From Mycolicibacterium duvalii (GTDB taxonomy: Bacteria > Actinomycetota > Actinomycetes > Mycobacteriales > Mycobacteriaceae): a stretch of DNA of 64,000 nt. Both the position numbers and the translations under genes were made by a program. A model generated the notes under the pieces. It ran no database searches. It saw nothing but the letters and a program-made list of their open reading frames with translations, and was not told the DNA's origin. Numbering within the stretch: the first letter of the stretch is position 1; the number at the start of each line of letters is the position of its first letter. Location: NCBI RefSeq assembly GCF_010726645.1, contig NZ_AP022563.1, forward strand, positions 806,001 to 870,000, written 5' to 3'. Shown here piece after piece: positions 10,656-20,068 of the stretch.

Positions 10656-12634
10656 AAGCGGCCGCCGCCGCCGCCCAGGCCGCCGCCGCCCCCGCCGAAG
10701 CCGCCGCCGAAGCCGCCGCCGCCAAAGCCGCCGAAGCCGCCGCGCATCGCCCCGGACAGCACGTTGCCCAGGATGATGCCGCCGATCACGGCACCCATCT
10801 GGCCGCCTCCGCCACCACCGCCGTAGGGGCCGCGGAACTGGCGTTGCGCGGCGGTGACGTCGGCGTTGGCCAGCGACTGCGCCTGTCCGGCCAGCATCGC
10901 GGCGCCGTTGGCGTGCGCCAGCGCCTCGTTGAGGTTGGTCTCCCGCTTGTCGCGCGCGGCCTGCAGCTGTCGCACCGCCTCGGACAACCGGGTGCGGGCC
11001 TCCGGGCCGACGACACCGCGGCGGGTGTCGATGTAGTCCGAGACCGCGCGCACGCGTGATTGCGCGGTGAACAGCGCCTGGTCGTAGGTCCGGGTCAACC
11101 GTTCGTGGGCTTCGCGTTCCTGCTCCACATCGGCGAGCAGCCGGTCCAGCTCGGCGTCGGCCTGGGTCAGCCGGGTGAATGCGCCGAGCGGATCGGCGTT
11201 GCCCTCGCTCTGTGCGTGGGCGACCGCCTCGACCGCAGCGTCGCGGGCCGCGGACAACTCGGTGGCCACCGCGAGCCGGCCTTTGGCGAGCTGCTCACCG
11301 GCCTGGCTGATCCCCCGCTGCGCGTCGGTGAGGACGCCCGGCAGGCTGCTGATCGCGCGGTTGATGTCGGTGGCAGCGCTGTCCACCGCGTCGAGCAACG
11401 TCCGCGCCTGGCCCAGCGCGGCCTCGGCGGCGTGGATCGCGTCGACGAGCCCGGTCTGCCGGTTTGCCGGCCGCGCCACCAGTTCGCGACCGGTGTCGAT
11501 GTTGCGTTCGGCGAACGCCAGGCGCTCGCGGGCCTCGTCGACGTTGTCCGACACCGAGGCCAGCGCCGACGCGGAGAACTGGGACTGCAGCCCTGCCAGC
11601 GTCTGCTCGGCGGGGGTCAGCCGCGCGGTCAGATCCACCATCTGCTGGGTCAGCTTGTCGAGTCGACTGGGTGCGTTGATCACCAGGTCACGCAGCTGCG
11701 CGAACGCCTCGCGCTGGGCCTCGAGTTCCCGGTCCGCCTTGGCCGCCGAGACGACCACGCGGGTCAGCAGGTCGCGTCGCTGCTGCGGGGTCTCCGGAAT
11801 CGCATCATCGAGGATGTGGCGCACGTTGAGGGCCTGGGCCAGCGTGTTCTTCGCGTTCGTCACCGCCCGGGTGAAGGCCGCGGTGTCGCGCTCCCCGAAC
11901 TCCTCGACCGCCAGCACCAACTCGCTCTCGCTGGTGCGGACCTCGTTGTCCACCTCCACCACGATCCGGCGCGACAGGTCGTCGAGCGCGTCGAGCGACA
12001 CGCTCGCCAATGCGTTCGGGTCGGCCGGGTCGACGCGCTGCGCGGCCTCGATCTCGGCTTCCCGCCGTTGTCGTCGACGCCGGCGCTGCCACAGCACCAG
12101 TACCAGCACCCCCACCCCGATCAGCCCGAGGAAGATGAGCACGTCGGTCCAGCTGGTCGATCCGCCGGTGCGGCTGTCGCCGGCCAGCCCGTCGGCGGCG
12201 GCCACCGCGGCGCCGGCCCAGTTGCCGTCGCGCAGCAGCGGTTCCACCTCGTCGGTGCGGACTTGGTCGATGTCGATTCCGCGCAGCGTGTCGTTCGGCG
12301 CCAGCAACGCATAGGCGCGGTCGGCGGTGGCCACCGCCAGGATCGCGTCCCGGTTGCCCAGATCGCTGGCGCGATACGTCGCTTGCGCCCAGCTCTGCGC
12401 GTTCTGCCCGGAAAAACTCTCGACGAAGACCACCCAGAGCCGGACCCGGTCCTGCTGGTAGAGCCGGTCGACCGCCTGTTGGACCTCGGCGCGTCCGGTG
12501 GGGTCGAGCGCGTTGGCCTCGTCGGTGATGTATCCCGCCAACCGCATCGGCGGCGTGGCCCCCACGCTGGGTGCCAGCAGCGCAGCGGTGGCCAACAGGG
12601 CGCCGAGCAGGCCGAGCATTCGGGTCATGCGCAT
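10652..12634 (-). CDS. TPM-domain membrane protein with coiled coils and Gly-rich tail (Rv2345-like)
   Basis: The frame extends to 12913, but ATG 12634 starts a clear signal sequence ([20 protein letters not shown], cleavage near SVGA) and gives 660 residues, the size of M. tuberculosis Rv2345; a TACATT box lies 7 nt upstream. Domains in order: signal peptide; TPM domain about 30-150 ([20 protein letters not shown]); a transmembrane helix about 165-185; a basic stop-transfer run; about 400 residues of coiled coil; and a C-terminal tail of Gly/Phe repeats ending GGGGGRF. TPM domains occur in envelope and photosystem-repair proteins; the bacterial function is unclear. The 3' end overlaps glyS by 4 nt (convergent). 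Confidence 0.92.
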
Positions 12635-12688
12635 AGAGGCCAATGTAGTGCGCGAATCCGCGGGAGCGTGCTGGCAGACTAGGGGGCG

Positions 12689-13984
12689 GTGAGCCCTCAA
12701 CTGCACAACGACTACGACGCGTTCGACTGCGAACGTCTGGTGGCCGAGCCGGCGAAGAGCGCCGGACTGCCCGGCGCCGGAGCCGAGCACCGCTCGGATT
12801 TCGCGCGCGACCGCGCCCGGGTGCTGCACTGCGCGGCGCTGCGCCGCCTCGCCGACAAGACGCAAGTGGTCGGTCCGCGCGAAGGCGACACCCCCCGTAC
12901 CCGGTTGACCCACTCCCTGGAGGTCGCCCAGATCGGGCGCGGGATGGCGGTGGAACTGGGCTGTGACCCCGACCTGGTCGACCTAGCCGGCTTGGCCCAC
13001 GACATCGGTCACCCGCCCTACGGTCACAACGGGGAGCGCGCGCTCGACGAGATCGCCAAAGCGTTCGGCGGCTTCGAGGGCAACGCGCAGAACTTCCGGA
13101 TCCTGACCCGGCTGGAGCCCAAAGTCGTTGACGGGCAGGGCCGCAGCGCCGGACTGAACCTGACCCGGGCCGCACTCGATGCGGTGACCAAGTATCCGTG
13201 GGCGCGGGTGGGGGAGCGCCGCAAGTTCGGCTTCTATGACGGTTTCTCCAGCGACGACATGGCCGCCGCCGACTGGGTACGGGCCGGCGCGCCGCCGGAG
13301 CGGCCGTGCCTGGAGGCCCAGGTGATGGACTGGGCCGACGATGTCGCGTACTCCGTGCACGACGTCGAGGACGGTGTGATGAGCGGGCGCATCGATCTGC
13401 GGGTGCTGGCCGACGACGACGCCGCCGCGGCGCTGGCCCATGTCGGGGCGCGGTCCTTCCCCGCGCTGGCGCCCGACGACCTGATGGCGGCCGCCAGGCG
13501 GCTGTCACAGGTCCCGGTGGTCGCGGCGGTGGGCAAGTTCGACGGCACCCTGGCCGCGTCGGTGGCGCTCAAGACACTGACCAGTGAGCTGGTGGGACGC
13601 TTCGCCAACGCGGCCGTGAGCGCCACCCGGGAGTCCGCGGGTCCCGGCCGGCTGCGCCGCTTCACCGCCGACCTCGCGGTGCCGACACTGGTGCGCGCCG
13701 AGGTCGCGGTGCTCAAGACTCTTGCCCTGCAGTTCATCATGTCCGACCACCGCCACCTGGAGCTGCAGGCCGACCAGCGCACCCGGATCCAGGAGGTGGC
13801 GCTGACGCTCTGGGGCCAGGCCCCGGGCAGCCTCGATCCGCAGTTCGCCGCGGAGTTCGATGCGGCCGCCGACGACGGGGCGCGGCTACGCGTGGTCGTC
13901 GATCAACTGGCCAGCTACACCGAAGGGCGGTTGGAGCGCGTCCATGAAGCCCGCTCGCCCCGTCCCCTCGAAACCGGCCTCTAG
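12689..13984 (+). CDS. dgt: deoxyguanosinetriphosphate triphosphohydrolase-like protein
   Basis: 431 residues from a GTG. This is an HD-domain dNTPase: [15 protein letters not shown] (metal His), [19 protein letters not shown] (HD pair and following His residues) and [19 protein letters not shown] (fourth metal ligand Asp). The family hydrolyses dNTPs to nucleosides and triphosphate and so limits dNTP pools. It is followed after 9 nt by dnaG, the same pair as Rv2344c-Rv2343c, and the coupling to primase suggests a link to replication. It diverges from the TPM gene across 54 bp; CAGACT about 8 nt before the GTG could serve as a -10. Confidence 0.95.
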   Translation: MSPQLHNDYDAFDCERLVAEPAKSAGLPGAGAEHRSDFARDRARVLHCAALRRLADKTQVVGPREGDTPRTRLTHSLEVAQIGRGMAVELGCDPDLVDLAGLAHDIGHPPYGHNGERALDEIAKAFGGFEGNAQNFRILTRLEPKVVDGQGRSAGLNLTRAALDAVTKYPWARVGERRKFGFYDGFSSDDMAAADWVRAGAPPERPCLEAQVMDWADDVAYSVHDVEDGVMSGRIDLRVLADDDAAAALAHVGARSFPALAPDDLMAAARRLSQVPVVAAVGKFDGTLAASVALKTLTSELVGRFANAAVSATRESAGPGRLRRFTADLAVPTLVRAEVAVLKTLALQFIMSDHRHLELQADQRTRIQEVALTLWGQAPGSLDPQFAAEFDAAADDGARLRVVVDQLASYTEGRLERVHEARSPRPLETGL

Positions 13985-13993
13985 ACTGACGCG

Positions 13994-15916
13994 GTGGCCG
14001 GGCGGATTCCAGATCGAGACATCGCCGCTATCCGCGAGCGCGTCAACATCGAGGACCTCGTCGGCGACTACGTCCAGCTGCGCAGGGCCGGAGCCGACTC
14101 GCTGAAGGGGTTGTGCCCGTTCCACGACGAGAAGTCGCCGTCGTTTCACGTGCGCCCCAACCACGGCCACTTCCATTGCTTCGGCTGCGGCGAGGGCGGT
14201 GACGTCTATGCGTTCGTGCAGAAGATCGAGCACGTCAGCTTCGTCGAGGCCGTCGAGTTGCTGGCCGACCGGGTCGGCTACACCGTCACCTACACCGGCG
14301 GATCGACGACCAACGTGCAGCGCGACCGCGGCAGCCGCAGCAGGTTGCTGGCCGCCAACGCCGCGGCAGCCGAGTTCTACGCCGAGGCGTTGCAGAGCGG
14401 TGAGGCCGCCCCGGCGCGTCAGTACCTGCTCGACCGCAACTTCGACGCCGAGGCCGCGGCCCGGTTCGGCTGCGGGTTCGCGCCGTCCGGGTGGGATTCG
14501 CTGACAAAACACCTGCTGCGCAAGGGGTTCGAGTTCAAGGAACTCGAGGCCGCGGGATTGTCGCGGGAAGGGCGGCGCGGCCCGATGGACCGCTTCCACC
14601 GGCGGCTGCTGTGGCCGATCCGGGCCGGGGGCGGCGAGGTCATCGGTTTCGGCGCGCGTCGGATCTTCGACGACGACCCGATGGAGGCCAAGTACGTCAA
14701 CACCCCGGAGACGGTGCTGTACAAGAAGTCCGCGGTGCTGTTCGGCCTCGACCTGGCCAAGCGCGACATCGCCAAGGGGCACCGCGCGGTCGTCGTCGAG
14801 GGCTACACCGACGTGATGGCGATGCATCTGGCCGGCGAGACCACCGCCGTGGCGTCGTGCGGCACCGCGTTCGGCGACGGGCACCTCGCGCTGCTGCGCC
14901 GGCTGATGATGGACGACAGCTGGTACCGCGGTGAACTGATCTTCGTCTTCGACGGTGACGCCGCCGGACAGGCCGCGGCCCTCAAGGCGTTCGACGGCGA
15001 CCAGCAGGTGGCCGGGAAGTCGTTCGTGGCCATCGCCTCCGACGGCATGGACCCGTGCGATCTGCGGTTGAAATCGGGCGACGGCGCGTTGCGCGACCTG
15101 GTGGCCCGGCGCATCCCGATGTTCGAGTTCGCCATCCGCAGCCTGATCCCCAGCGGAGACGTCCTCGACAACGACCCGTCAGCGCAGGTGGACGCACTGC
15201 GCCGGTGTGTGCCGTTGGTCGCCCGGATCCGCGACTACGCCCTGCGGGACGAGTACGCCCGGCGCCTGGCCGGGTGGACCGGCTGGCGCGACGAGGCCCA
15301 GGTGCTGACCCGGGTACGGGAGGAAGCCACCAAACGCGGGATGCCGGAACGATCGCGCCGTCGGGCCGAGCCCGCCAGACCGCAGGCCGTGCGCGGTACC
15401 CCCGCACCGACTGCACCGGCACGGCCCGACCCCGCCGATCCCACGCTGTGGCCGCAGCGCGAAGCGCTAAAATCTGCGCTGCAGTACCCGGCGCTGGCCG
15501 GGCCGGTGTTCGACTCGCTGGCCGCAGAGAGCTTCACCCACCCCGGCTACGCGGCGGTGCGCGCGGCGATCGAGGCCGCGGGCGGTACCGCGTCGGGGCT
15601 GGGCGGCGCGCAGTGGATCGAGGCGGTGCGCGCGCAGGTGGCGACGCCCGAGTCGGCCACCCTGGTCAACGAACTCGGGGTGGACGCCATCAACGCCGAG
15701 GACGAGCAGCTGCCCCGCTACATCGGCGGTGTGCTGGCCCGCCTGCAGGAGGTGTGGATCGGGCGGCAGATCGCCGAGGTGAAATCGAAGCTGCAGCGCA
15801 TGTCGCCGGTGGAGCAGGGTGACGAATACCACGCGCTGTTCGGCGACCTGGTCGCGATGGAGGCCTACCGGCGCAGCCTGCTCGAGCAGGCCAGCGGCAA
15901 CGACATGACTGCATGA
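13994..15916 (+). CDS. dnaG: DNA primase DnaG
   Basis: 640 residues from a GTG. Domains in order: CHC2 zinc finger (CPFHDEKSPSFHV, then FHCFGCGEGGDVYAF, residues about 40-70); RNA polymerase core; TOPRIM with VVVEGYTDVMAMHLAGE and FVFDGDAAGQAA; a Pro/Arg-rich linker about 455-480; and a C-terminal helicase-binding domain. It makes RNA primers for lagging-strand synthesis and binds DnaB. TAGACT sits 6 nt before the GTG and overlaps the dgt stop, so a separate leaderless promoter is possible besides read-through from dgt. Confidence 0.98.
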   Translation: MAGRIPDRDIAAIRERVNIEDLVGDYVQLRRAGADSLKGLCPFHDEKSPSFHVRPNHGHFHCFGCGEGGDVYAFVQKIEHVSFVEAVELLADRVGYTVTYTGGSTTNVQRDRGSRSRLLAANAAAAEFYAEALQSGEAAPARQYLLDRNFDAEAAARFGCGFAPSGWDSLTKHLLRKGFEFKELEAAGLSREGRRGPMDRFHRRLLWPIRAGGGEVIGFGARRIFDDDPMEAKYVNTPETVLYKKSAVLFGLDLAKRDIAKGHRAVVVEGYTDVMAMHLAGETTAVASCGTAFGDGHLALLRRLMMDDSWYRGELIFVFDGDAAGQAAALKAFDGDQQVAGKSFVAIASDGMDPCDLRLKSGDGALRDLVARRIPMFEFAIRSLIPSGDVLDNDPSAQVDALRRCVPLVARIRDYALRDEYARRLAGWTGWRDEAQVLTRVREEATKRGMPERSRRRAEPARPQAVRGTPAPTAPARPDPADPTLWPQREALKSALQYPALAGPVFDSLAAESFTHPGYAAVRAAIEAAGGTASGLGGAQWIEAVRAQVATPESATLVNELGVDAINAEDEQLPRYIGGVLARLQEVWIGRQIAEVKSKLQRMSPVEQGDEYHALFGDLVAMEAYRRSLLEQASGNDMTA

Positions 15917-15987
15917 TCAGGCGGGCCGCGTTACAGTTGAGCCCGTTCGAACGATATGTGGTTCGTCGGGGAGAGAACGAGCAGGAG

Positions 15988-16284
15988 ATGCCGGTGGAGA
16001 AGATGCGGACCAACGCAACGCGGCTGATCGCCGGGGTGTTCGCGGCCGCGGCCGTCGCCGTCCCGCTCTATACCTCGTTGACCAGTACTGATGCGTCCAA
16101 GGTGACGGCGGGTCCGAAGTGCCTGGCGTGGTTCGGCAACGTCGAGGACGGCAACTGCCTGTCGTATTCCAACGGCAGCGGGGCGACCATCGGCACGCCG
16201 CGGGTCGGCCTCGGGTACGGCGGCTTCTACGTCCAGACCCCGCCGCTGCTGCCCGGGACGACCATTCAGCGCGGCATCGGCTAG
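15988..16284 (+). CDS. small secreted or membrane-anchored protein (Rv2342-like)
   Basis: The frame is open from 15913, overlapping dnaG by 4 nt, but the ATG at 15988 fits better: it gives 98 residues beginning MPVEKMRTNATRLIAGV, with a purine-rich stretch upstream. ATG 16003 is an alternative. A hydrophobic stretch (LIAGVFAAAAVAVPLYTSL) forms a signal sequence or anchor. The short mature part has two cysteines (CLAWFGNVEDGNC) and a Gly/Tyr-rich end. Gene order matches dnaG-Rv2342 in M. tuberculosis. The function is unknown. Confidence 0.75.
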   Translation: MPVEKMRTNATRLIAGVFAAAAVAVPLYTSLTSTDASKVTAGPKCLAWFGNVEDGNCLSYSNGSGATIGTPRVGLGYGGFYVQTPPLLPGTTIQRGIG

Positions 16285-16526
16285 CGCGTTTTCCTGATCT
16301 CCGGCTCCAGCACCTCGGTGTCGGAGTCGATCGGCGTGAGCTGTACCAGCGACGGGTCCGGCGAGACCCGCTCGGCGATCTTGCGACGTCCCGCGTCGAT
16401 CATGGCTTTGGCGGCCGGGCTGGCGGTCACCGCCCGGTAGGTTCCCGCGAGCTGTTCGTAGCGTTGTCGGCCGGCCTTGGTGCCCAGCACATAGCCGACA
16501 GCCAGCACGGCGGCATACCCGATCAC
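16281..16526 (-). CDS. small membrane-anchored hypothetical protein
   Basis: GTG 16526 is preceded by GGAAGGAG (4-nt spacer) and gives 81 residues starting with a hydrophobic helix (VIGYAAVLAVGYVLGTKAG). This is a better start than ATG 16568, which would place 14 unconserved residues before the helix. After the helix comes a basic, helical segment (RQRYEQLAGTYRAV, AAKAMIDAGRRKIAERVSPD) and an acidic end. Similar small N-anchored proteins are common in mycobacteria; function unknown. It overlaps the end of the Rv2342-like gene by 4 nt on the opposite strand. Confidence 0.7.
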   Translation of the reverse strand: MIGYAAVLAVGYVLGTKAGRQRYEQLAGTYRAVTASPAAKAMIDAGRRKIAERVSPDPSLVQLTPIDSDTEVLEPEIRKTR

Positions 16527-16678
16527 GGGGCTCCTTCCGAGGGGTGGGGACGTTCTGTCAGTGTCCATCCTGCCTCAAACCCCGCGGTGCGCGCCGGGCC
16601 GGGAGCGCATTGGCACCCGCGCTCGGACGTAGGCTAGAGTGCTCTCTGGCCCGCGGCGCAGTGGTCGCGGGAGGGCAA

Positions 16679-16751
<73 letters not shown>

Positions 16752-16877
16752 CCTCAGATTCTTTGCGATCCCGCCGCCCTGGGGGTGTGCGCCGGCCATG
16801 GCATCCTCCCCGCCGGCGTGCTGGCGGAGGCCCAAAGTCCCTACACCGATCGGCGCGGCGGGCGGAAGCTGACTAGC

Positions 16878-17396
16878 GTGCGTCGCGCATCCCGGGTCGT
16901 CGCAGCCCTCGTCACTGCCGCCGTCGGTACGGCTGCGCCGGCTGTCGCCGACCCGTCGGCGGATCTGCTGAGCAAATTGCCGGCGGGATACGACAGTGAC
17001 TCGTGCGAACCTGCCGATCCGGCCGGCGCGCTGGCCGCACTCATCTGCCGGGACAACGCCCTACCGGACGGTCCGACTTTCGCGACATACTGGCTCTTCG
17101 CCGACGACTACGGCATGCACGCAGCTTTCACCGCCCAACTGGCGAGTCCGGACTGGGCGCCCACCACATGCCCGGGCAGTCCGTCGGCCGACGCCGTCGT
17201 GGTCCTGGGATCGGATGGGCAACCCTACGGCCGGATCGCGTGCGGGCGCGGGACCGGCGCTGACTGGCTCCTCAGAGACGGCGCCGTGGCGTGGACCCAT
17301 GACGCTGACCACTTCCTCGGTGTGGCCTATACCGGATATCAAGGCCAGGCGTTCCCTGCCGGACTGTTCGAGTGGGCCAAGGGGAAGATGACCTGA
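16878..17396 (+). CDS. secreted hypothetical protein
   Basis: The frame is open across the tRNA, but the GTG at 16878 starts a signal peptide (VRRASRVVAALVTAAVGTAA, cleavage after AVA), giving 172 residues. The mature domain has four cysteines (SCEP, LICRD, TCPG, IACG) spaced for two disulfides, and a pattern of conserved Trp/Tyr (FATYWLFADDYGMHAAF, AWTHDADHFLGVAYTGYQGQ) also seen in secreted mycobacterial proteins of unknown function. Its TGA overlaps the ATG of the next lipoprotein gene by one base, so translation is coupled. Confidence 0.75.
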   Translation: MRRASRVVAALVTAAVGTAAPAVADPSADLLSKLPAGYDSDSCEPADPAGALAALICRDNALPDGPTFATYWLFADDYGMHAAFTAQLASPDWAPTTCPGSPSADAVVVLGSDGQPYGRIACGRGTGADWLLRDGAVAWTHDADHFLGVAYTGYQGQAFPAGLFEWAKGKMT

Positions 17397-18559
17397 TGCA
17401 CAACACCTTTGGCTGGATCACCGCTCTTCTCGCCGTGTGCACGGTGGCGGCGTGCACCTCCACACCGTCGCCGAGCCCCGACGCGACGACAACCTCCGCG
17501 CCCGGTGTCGCGAACAACCTCCCGGTGCTCTTCTACACCAAGGCCGGGGCGCTCTACGCCAGTGATCCTGCCGGCGCGCCGGGCCGCAAGCTCACCGACG
17601 GCCCGGCCGACACCGAACCGGCCCCCTCACCCGACCTCACCCGGGTGGCCTACATCCGGAAGCCGGACGCCTCCAGCTACGGCGGGGAGCTGTGGGTGGT
17701 GAATCTCTCGGCCGAGCACGGGTCCGCGGGCGATCCGCGGCGCCTGATCGAACCGGCTGCGCTTCCGTCGCTGTTCGGCGATTCCGAGTTCGGGGATGGA
17801 CCCGGACGGATCCTGCAGCCGCGCTGGTCGCCGACGGGGAAGCAGATCGCCTTCCTCCAAGCCGGAGAAGGGGGCGGGTTTCTCTTCGTCGCAGACGTCG
17901 ACAGCGGTCGGATCCTCTCGCCCGAGCCACGAGTGTTCGCCGCCGAGTACTCATGGGCGCCGGACGGCAGACACATCGCCTGGACCGGCGGACGAAGTGA
18001 CGTGTCCCCGATCGACGTGAACGTCCTCGACGTCACAGACACCACGACGACAGCCGTCGTCACAGGCACTCACGCGTCCTCGGTGACCTACGGCGAGGAC
18101 GGACAGAGGATCCTGTTCGCCAACGGCGACGCCTCCGGCGCGCTGTTCGCCGAGATCCCGTTCCTTGTACGCGACGGCGGCGTCTATTCCGTCGCCACAC
18201 CCGAGGGCAGCCCCGCCGGGCCGCCGACCATGCCGGGCCTCCTCGTGACCGGACAGGCGGCCTTCGGCGACGTCGCGGCTTTGCAGTCCGGCGCGATCGC
18301 CTACACCGAAACCAGTGCGGACGGGGCGTCGAAGACGCTGAAGGTTCTCGATACACCGTCCGCACCGCCGAGGACGGTGCTCGCCGATGTGGCGGCCGAC
18401 GCCCCCGGGCCGGTATGGGGGCCAGACGATTCGCTGGCCTACCTTGACACCCAACGACGCCTGATCGTCACGAACGTGGACCGACGCGCAGCCAGGCAGG
18501 TCGACACCGGGGTGGACGCGTTCGCCTGGCCGCCGCCGAATCCTCAAGGGCCGCGGTAG
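17396..18559 (+). CDS. lipoprotein with TolB-like beta-propeller
   Basis: The ATG at 17396 shares its first base with the preceding stop and begins a lipoprotein signal (MHNTFGWITALLAVCTVAAC, lipobox VAAC); 387 residues. After a Ser/Thr/Pro-rich linker comes a propeller with repeated blades of TolB/WD40-like type: RWSPTGKQIAFLQ, SWAPDGRHIAWTGG, TYGEDGQRILFANG, VWGPDDSLAYLDTQ. Such lipoproteins usually scaffold envelope protein interactions; no enzymatic motif is visible. It probably forms an operon with the secreted protein upstream. Confidence 0.83.
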   Translation: MHNTFGWITALLAVCTVAACTSTPSPSPDATTTSAPGVANNLPVLFYTKAGALYASDPAGAPGRKLTDGPADTEPAPSPDLTRVAYIRKPDASSYGGELWVVNLSAEHGSAGDPRRLIEPAALPSLFGDSEFGDGPGRILQPRWSPTGKQIAFLQAGEGGGFLFVADVDSGRILSPEPRVFAAEYSWAPDGRHIAWTGGRSDVSPIDVNVLDVTDTTTTAVVTGTHASSVTYGEDGQRILFANGDASGALFAEIPFLVRDGGVYSVATPEGSPAGPPTMPGLLVTGQAAFGDVAALQSGAIAYTETSADGASKTLKVLDTPSAPPRTVLADVAADAPGPVWGPDDSLAYLDTQRRLIVTNVDRRAARQVDTGVDAFAWPPPNPQGPR

Positions 18560-18604
18560 ATGCCGTCACGCTCTTGACCGGTCCGACAGTGGAGGCGCAG
18601 CAGA

Positions 18605-19552
18605 ATGTTCACTCAAGCAGTTCGCCGAGCGGCGATCCTCGCAGCCATTGCGGTCGGCGCTTCGATGGCGGTTGTCGGCTCGCCCATCGAGGCCGCGGCG
18701 TTCGACGATGCGGGGGAATGTGCGACGTTGCTGCTGGACGCCGCCAACCAGGCGGGTGTTTCGGGCTCGTCCACGATCGTGTCGGACCAGGGCTACGAGT
18801 CATGCTCGGTGCGGTTCGACGATGGGCTGAAACGCACGGTCTTGAAGGCGGCCATGGCTTCCCTCGCCGGTTGTCCGCCGTGGTGGGCGAACCAAGAAGG
18901 AGTCGTCGCCACGACATTTCACGGAGACGACGCCTGGACTCGAGGACCGGCCGGCGACAAGTGGTCCGAACGGTCATTCGTCTGGTGCTCGTTCGATGAC
19001 CCCGAGTACCAGTTCTCGGTGGAAACGACGGTGTTCGACGCCGCGACGTACGGTGGTGCCGCCGATCCACTACCGGTCGCAGAACAATTGTGGTCACTGG
19101 CGCAGGACCGTTTGCCGTTCGGGCCGGCAGGAGCTGATGTGCCCCCCACCGATTCGGAGATGCCACCGGGCTCCACTCCACCCGGGGACACCGACAGCTA
19201 TCCGATCGCCGAGGGTGACTACACCACCGACCGCTACGGATGGATGTACTTCACGACGCCCGACGGGAAGTCCTGCGGCATGGCGGCGAATGGCGGCCCG
19301 GTCGGTTGCGACGCGGTGGCCGCCGACGCCCCACCGGATGTCAACCAGACCTATGTGGCCATCTGGGCCCCAGCCGAATATCGCTACTCCGACACCGCCA
19401 CGTTCACGGCCGACGTCGACGTGCTGCCCGTCGGACAACAGTTGCAGATCATCGGCAGCAGCTGCGCGGTCACCGCATTCGACACCGTACGCTGCGAGAC
19501 TGGTGGCGAACACGGCTTCATCCTCTCAGCGGACAGTAGCGTGTTCTGGTAA
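18605..19552 (+). CDS. secreted hypothetical protein
   Basis: 315 residues with GGAGG 9 nt before the ATG. Signal peptide residues 1-32 (AAILAAIAVGASMAVVGSPI, cleavage after EAAA). The mature region has seven or more cysteines, an internal Pro-rich hinge (PPTDSEMPPGSTPPGD) and a C-terminal module (YTTDRYGWMYFTTPDGKSCG) seen in other exported mycobacterial proteins. No known enzyme motif. It lies 45 bp after the propeller lipoprotein in the same direction, as part of an exported-protein cluster. Confidence 0.75.
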   Translation: MFTQAVRRAAILAAIAVGASMAVVGSPIEAAAFDDAGECATLLLDAANQAGVSGSSTIVSDQGYESCSVRFDDGLKRTVLKAAMASLAGCPPWWANQEGVVATTFHGDDAWTRGPAGDKWSERSFVWCSFDDPEYQFSVETTVFDAATYGGAADPLPVAEQLWSLAQDRLPFGPAGADVPPTDSEMPPGSTPPGDTDSYPIAEGDYTTDRYGWMYFTTPDGKSCGMAANGGPVGCDAVAADAPPDVNQTYVAIWAPAEYRYSDTATFTADVDVLPVGQQLQIIGSSCAVTAFDTVRCETGGEHGFILSADSSVFW

Positions 19553-19578
19553 GCGCCCGAGTCGAGGTGGAGGGTCCC

Positions 19579-20061
19579 GTGGGAGGTGGCAGGCGAAGAG
19601 TCGCACCCCCGTTCACCGCACTGGCGCTCGCCGCGGTGCTGACAGCCTGCGGCTGGAGCCCCTCGGGGCCGGCGCCCACCAGCACAGCGGCGTGCGGCCC
19701 GGGCCCTGCCGCCGAGGCGATCGACGCCGAGATCGCCATGCTGCCGCCCGGCCAGTGGCGCGACACCGACCGTGGCAACACCCCGGACTGCACGCTGTAC
19801 TGGGTGGTGGTGACCGATGGCCAGGCGCCCGGCAGCCCGCAGCAGGCGCTGTTCTTCAGAGGCGCCGAGGCGGTGGGGTCACCGACGCCCGAACCGCGTC
19901 CCTACATCACGGTGATCCCGCAGGGCAACGACACCGCGCTGGTGCAGTACCAGTGGCTTCAGGAGCAGGACCAGCCGTGCTGCCCGACCGGGATCGGCAG
20001 CGCGCGCGTGACCCTCGAGGAGGGTCGGCTCACGGTGCTCGATCCGATCCCGGGGCCGTAG
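19579..20061 (+). CDS. LppP/LprE-type lipoprotein
   Basis: Of two in-frame GTG codons, 19579 has GGAGGG 4 nt upstream while 19567 has none, so 160 residues are preferred. The lipobox is clear (ALAAVLTACGW). The mature part fits the LppP/LprE lipoprotein family: CGPGPAAEAIDAEIAMLP, DCTLYWVVVTDGQAPGSPQQ, ALFFRGAEAVGSPTPEPRPY. Members are mycobacterial surface lipoproteins; LprE has been linked to host interaction, but the biochemical role is unknown. It converges on the acyl-CoA dehydrogenase gene with a 7-bp gap. Confidence 0.82.
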   Translation: MGGGRRRVAPPFTALALAAVLTACGWSPSGPAPTSTAACGPGPAAEAIDAEIAMLPPGQWRDTDRGNTPDCTLYWVVVTDGQAPGSPQQALFFRGAEAVGSPTPEPRPYITVIPQGNDTALVQYQWLQEQDQPCCPTGIGSARVTLEEGRLTVLDPIPGP

Positions 20062-20068
20062 CGCCGCC

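Noticed and set aside
11060..12682. 540-codon open frame antisense to the TPM gene
   Set aside because: It is GC-driven and mirrors the codon structure of the TPM gene, which has a signal peptide, a known fold and conserved synteny.
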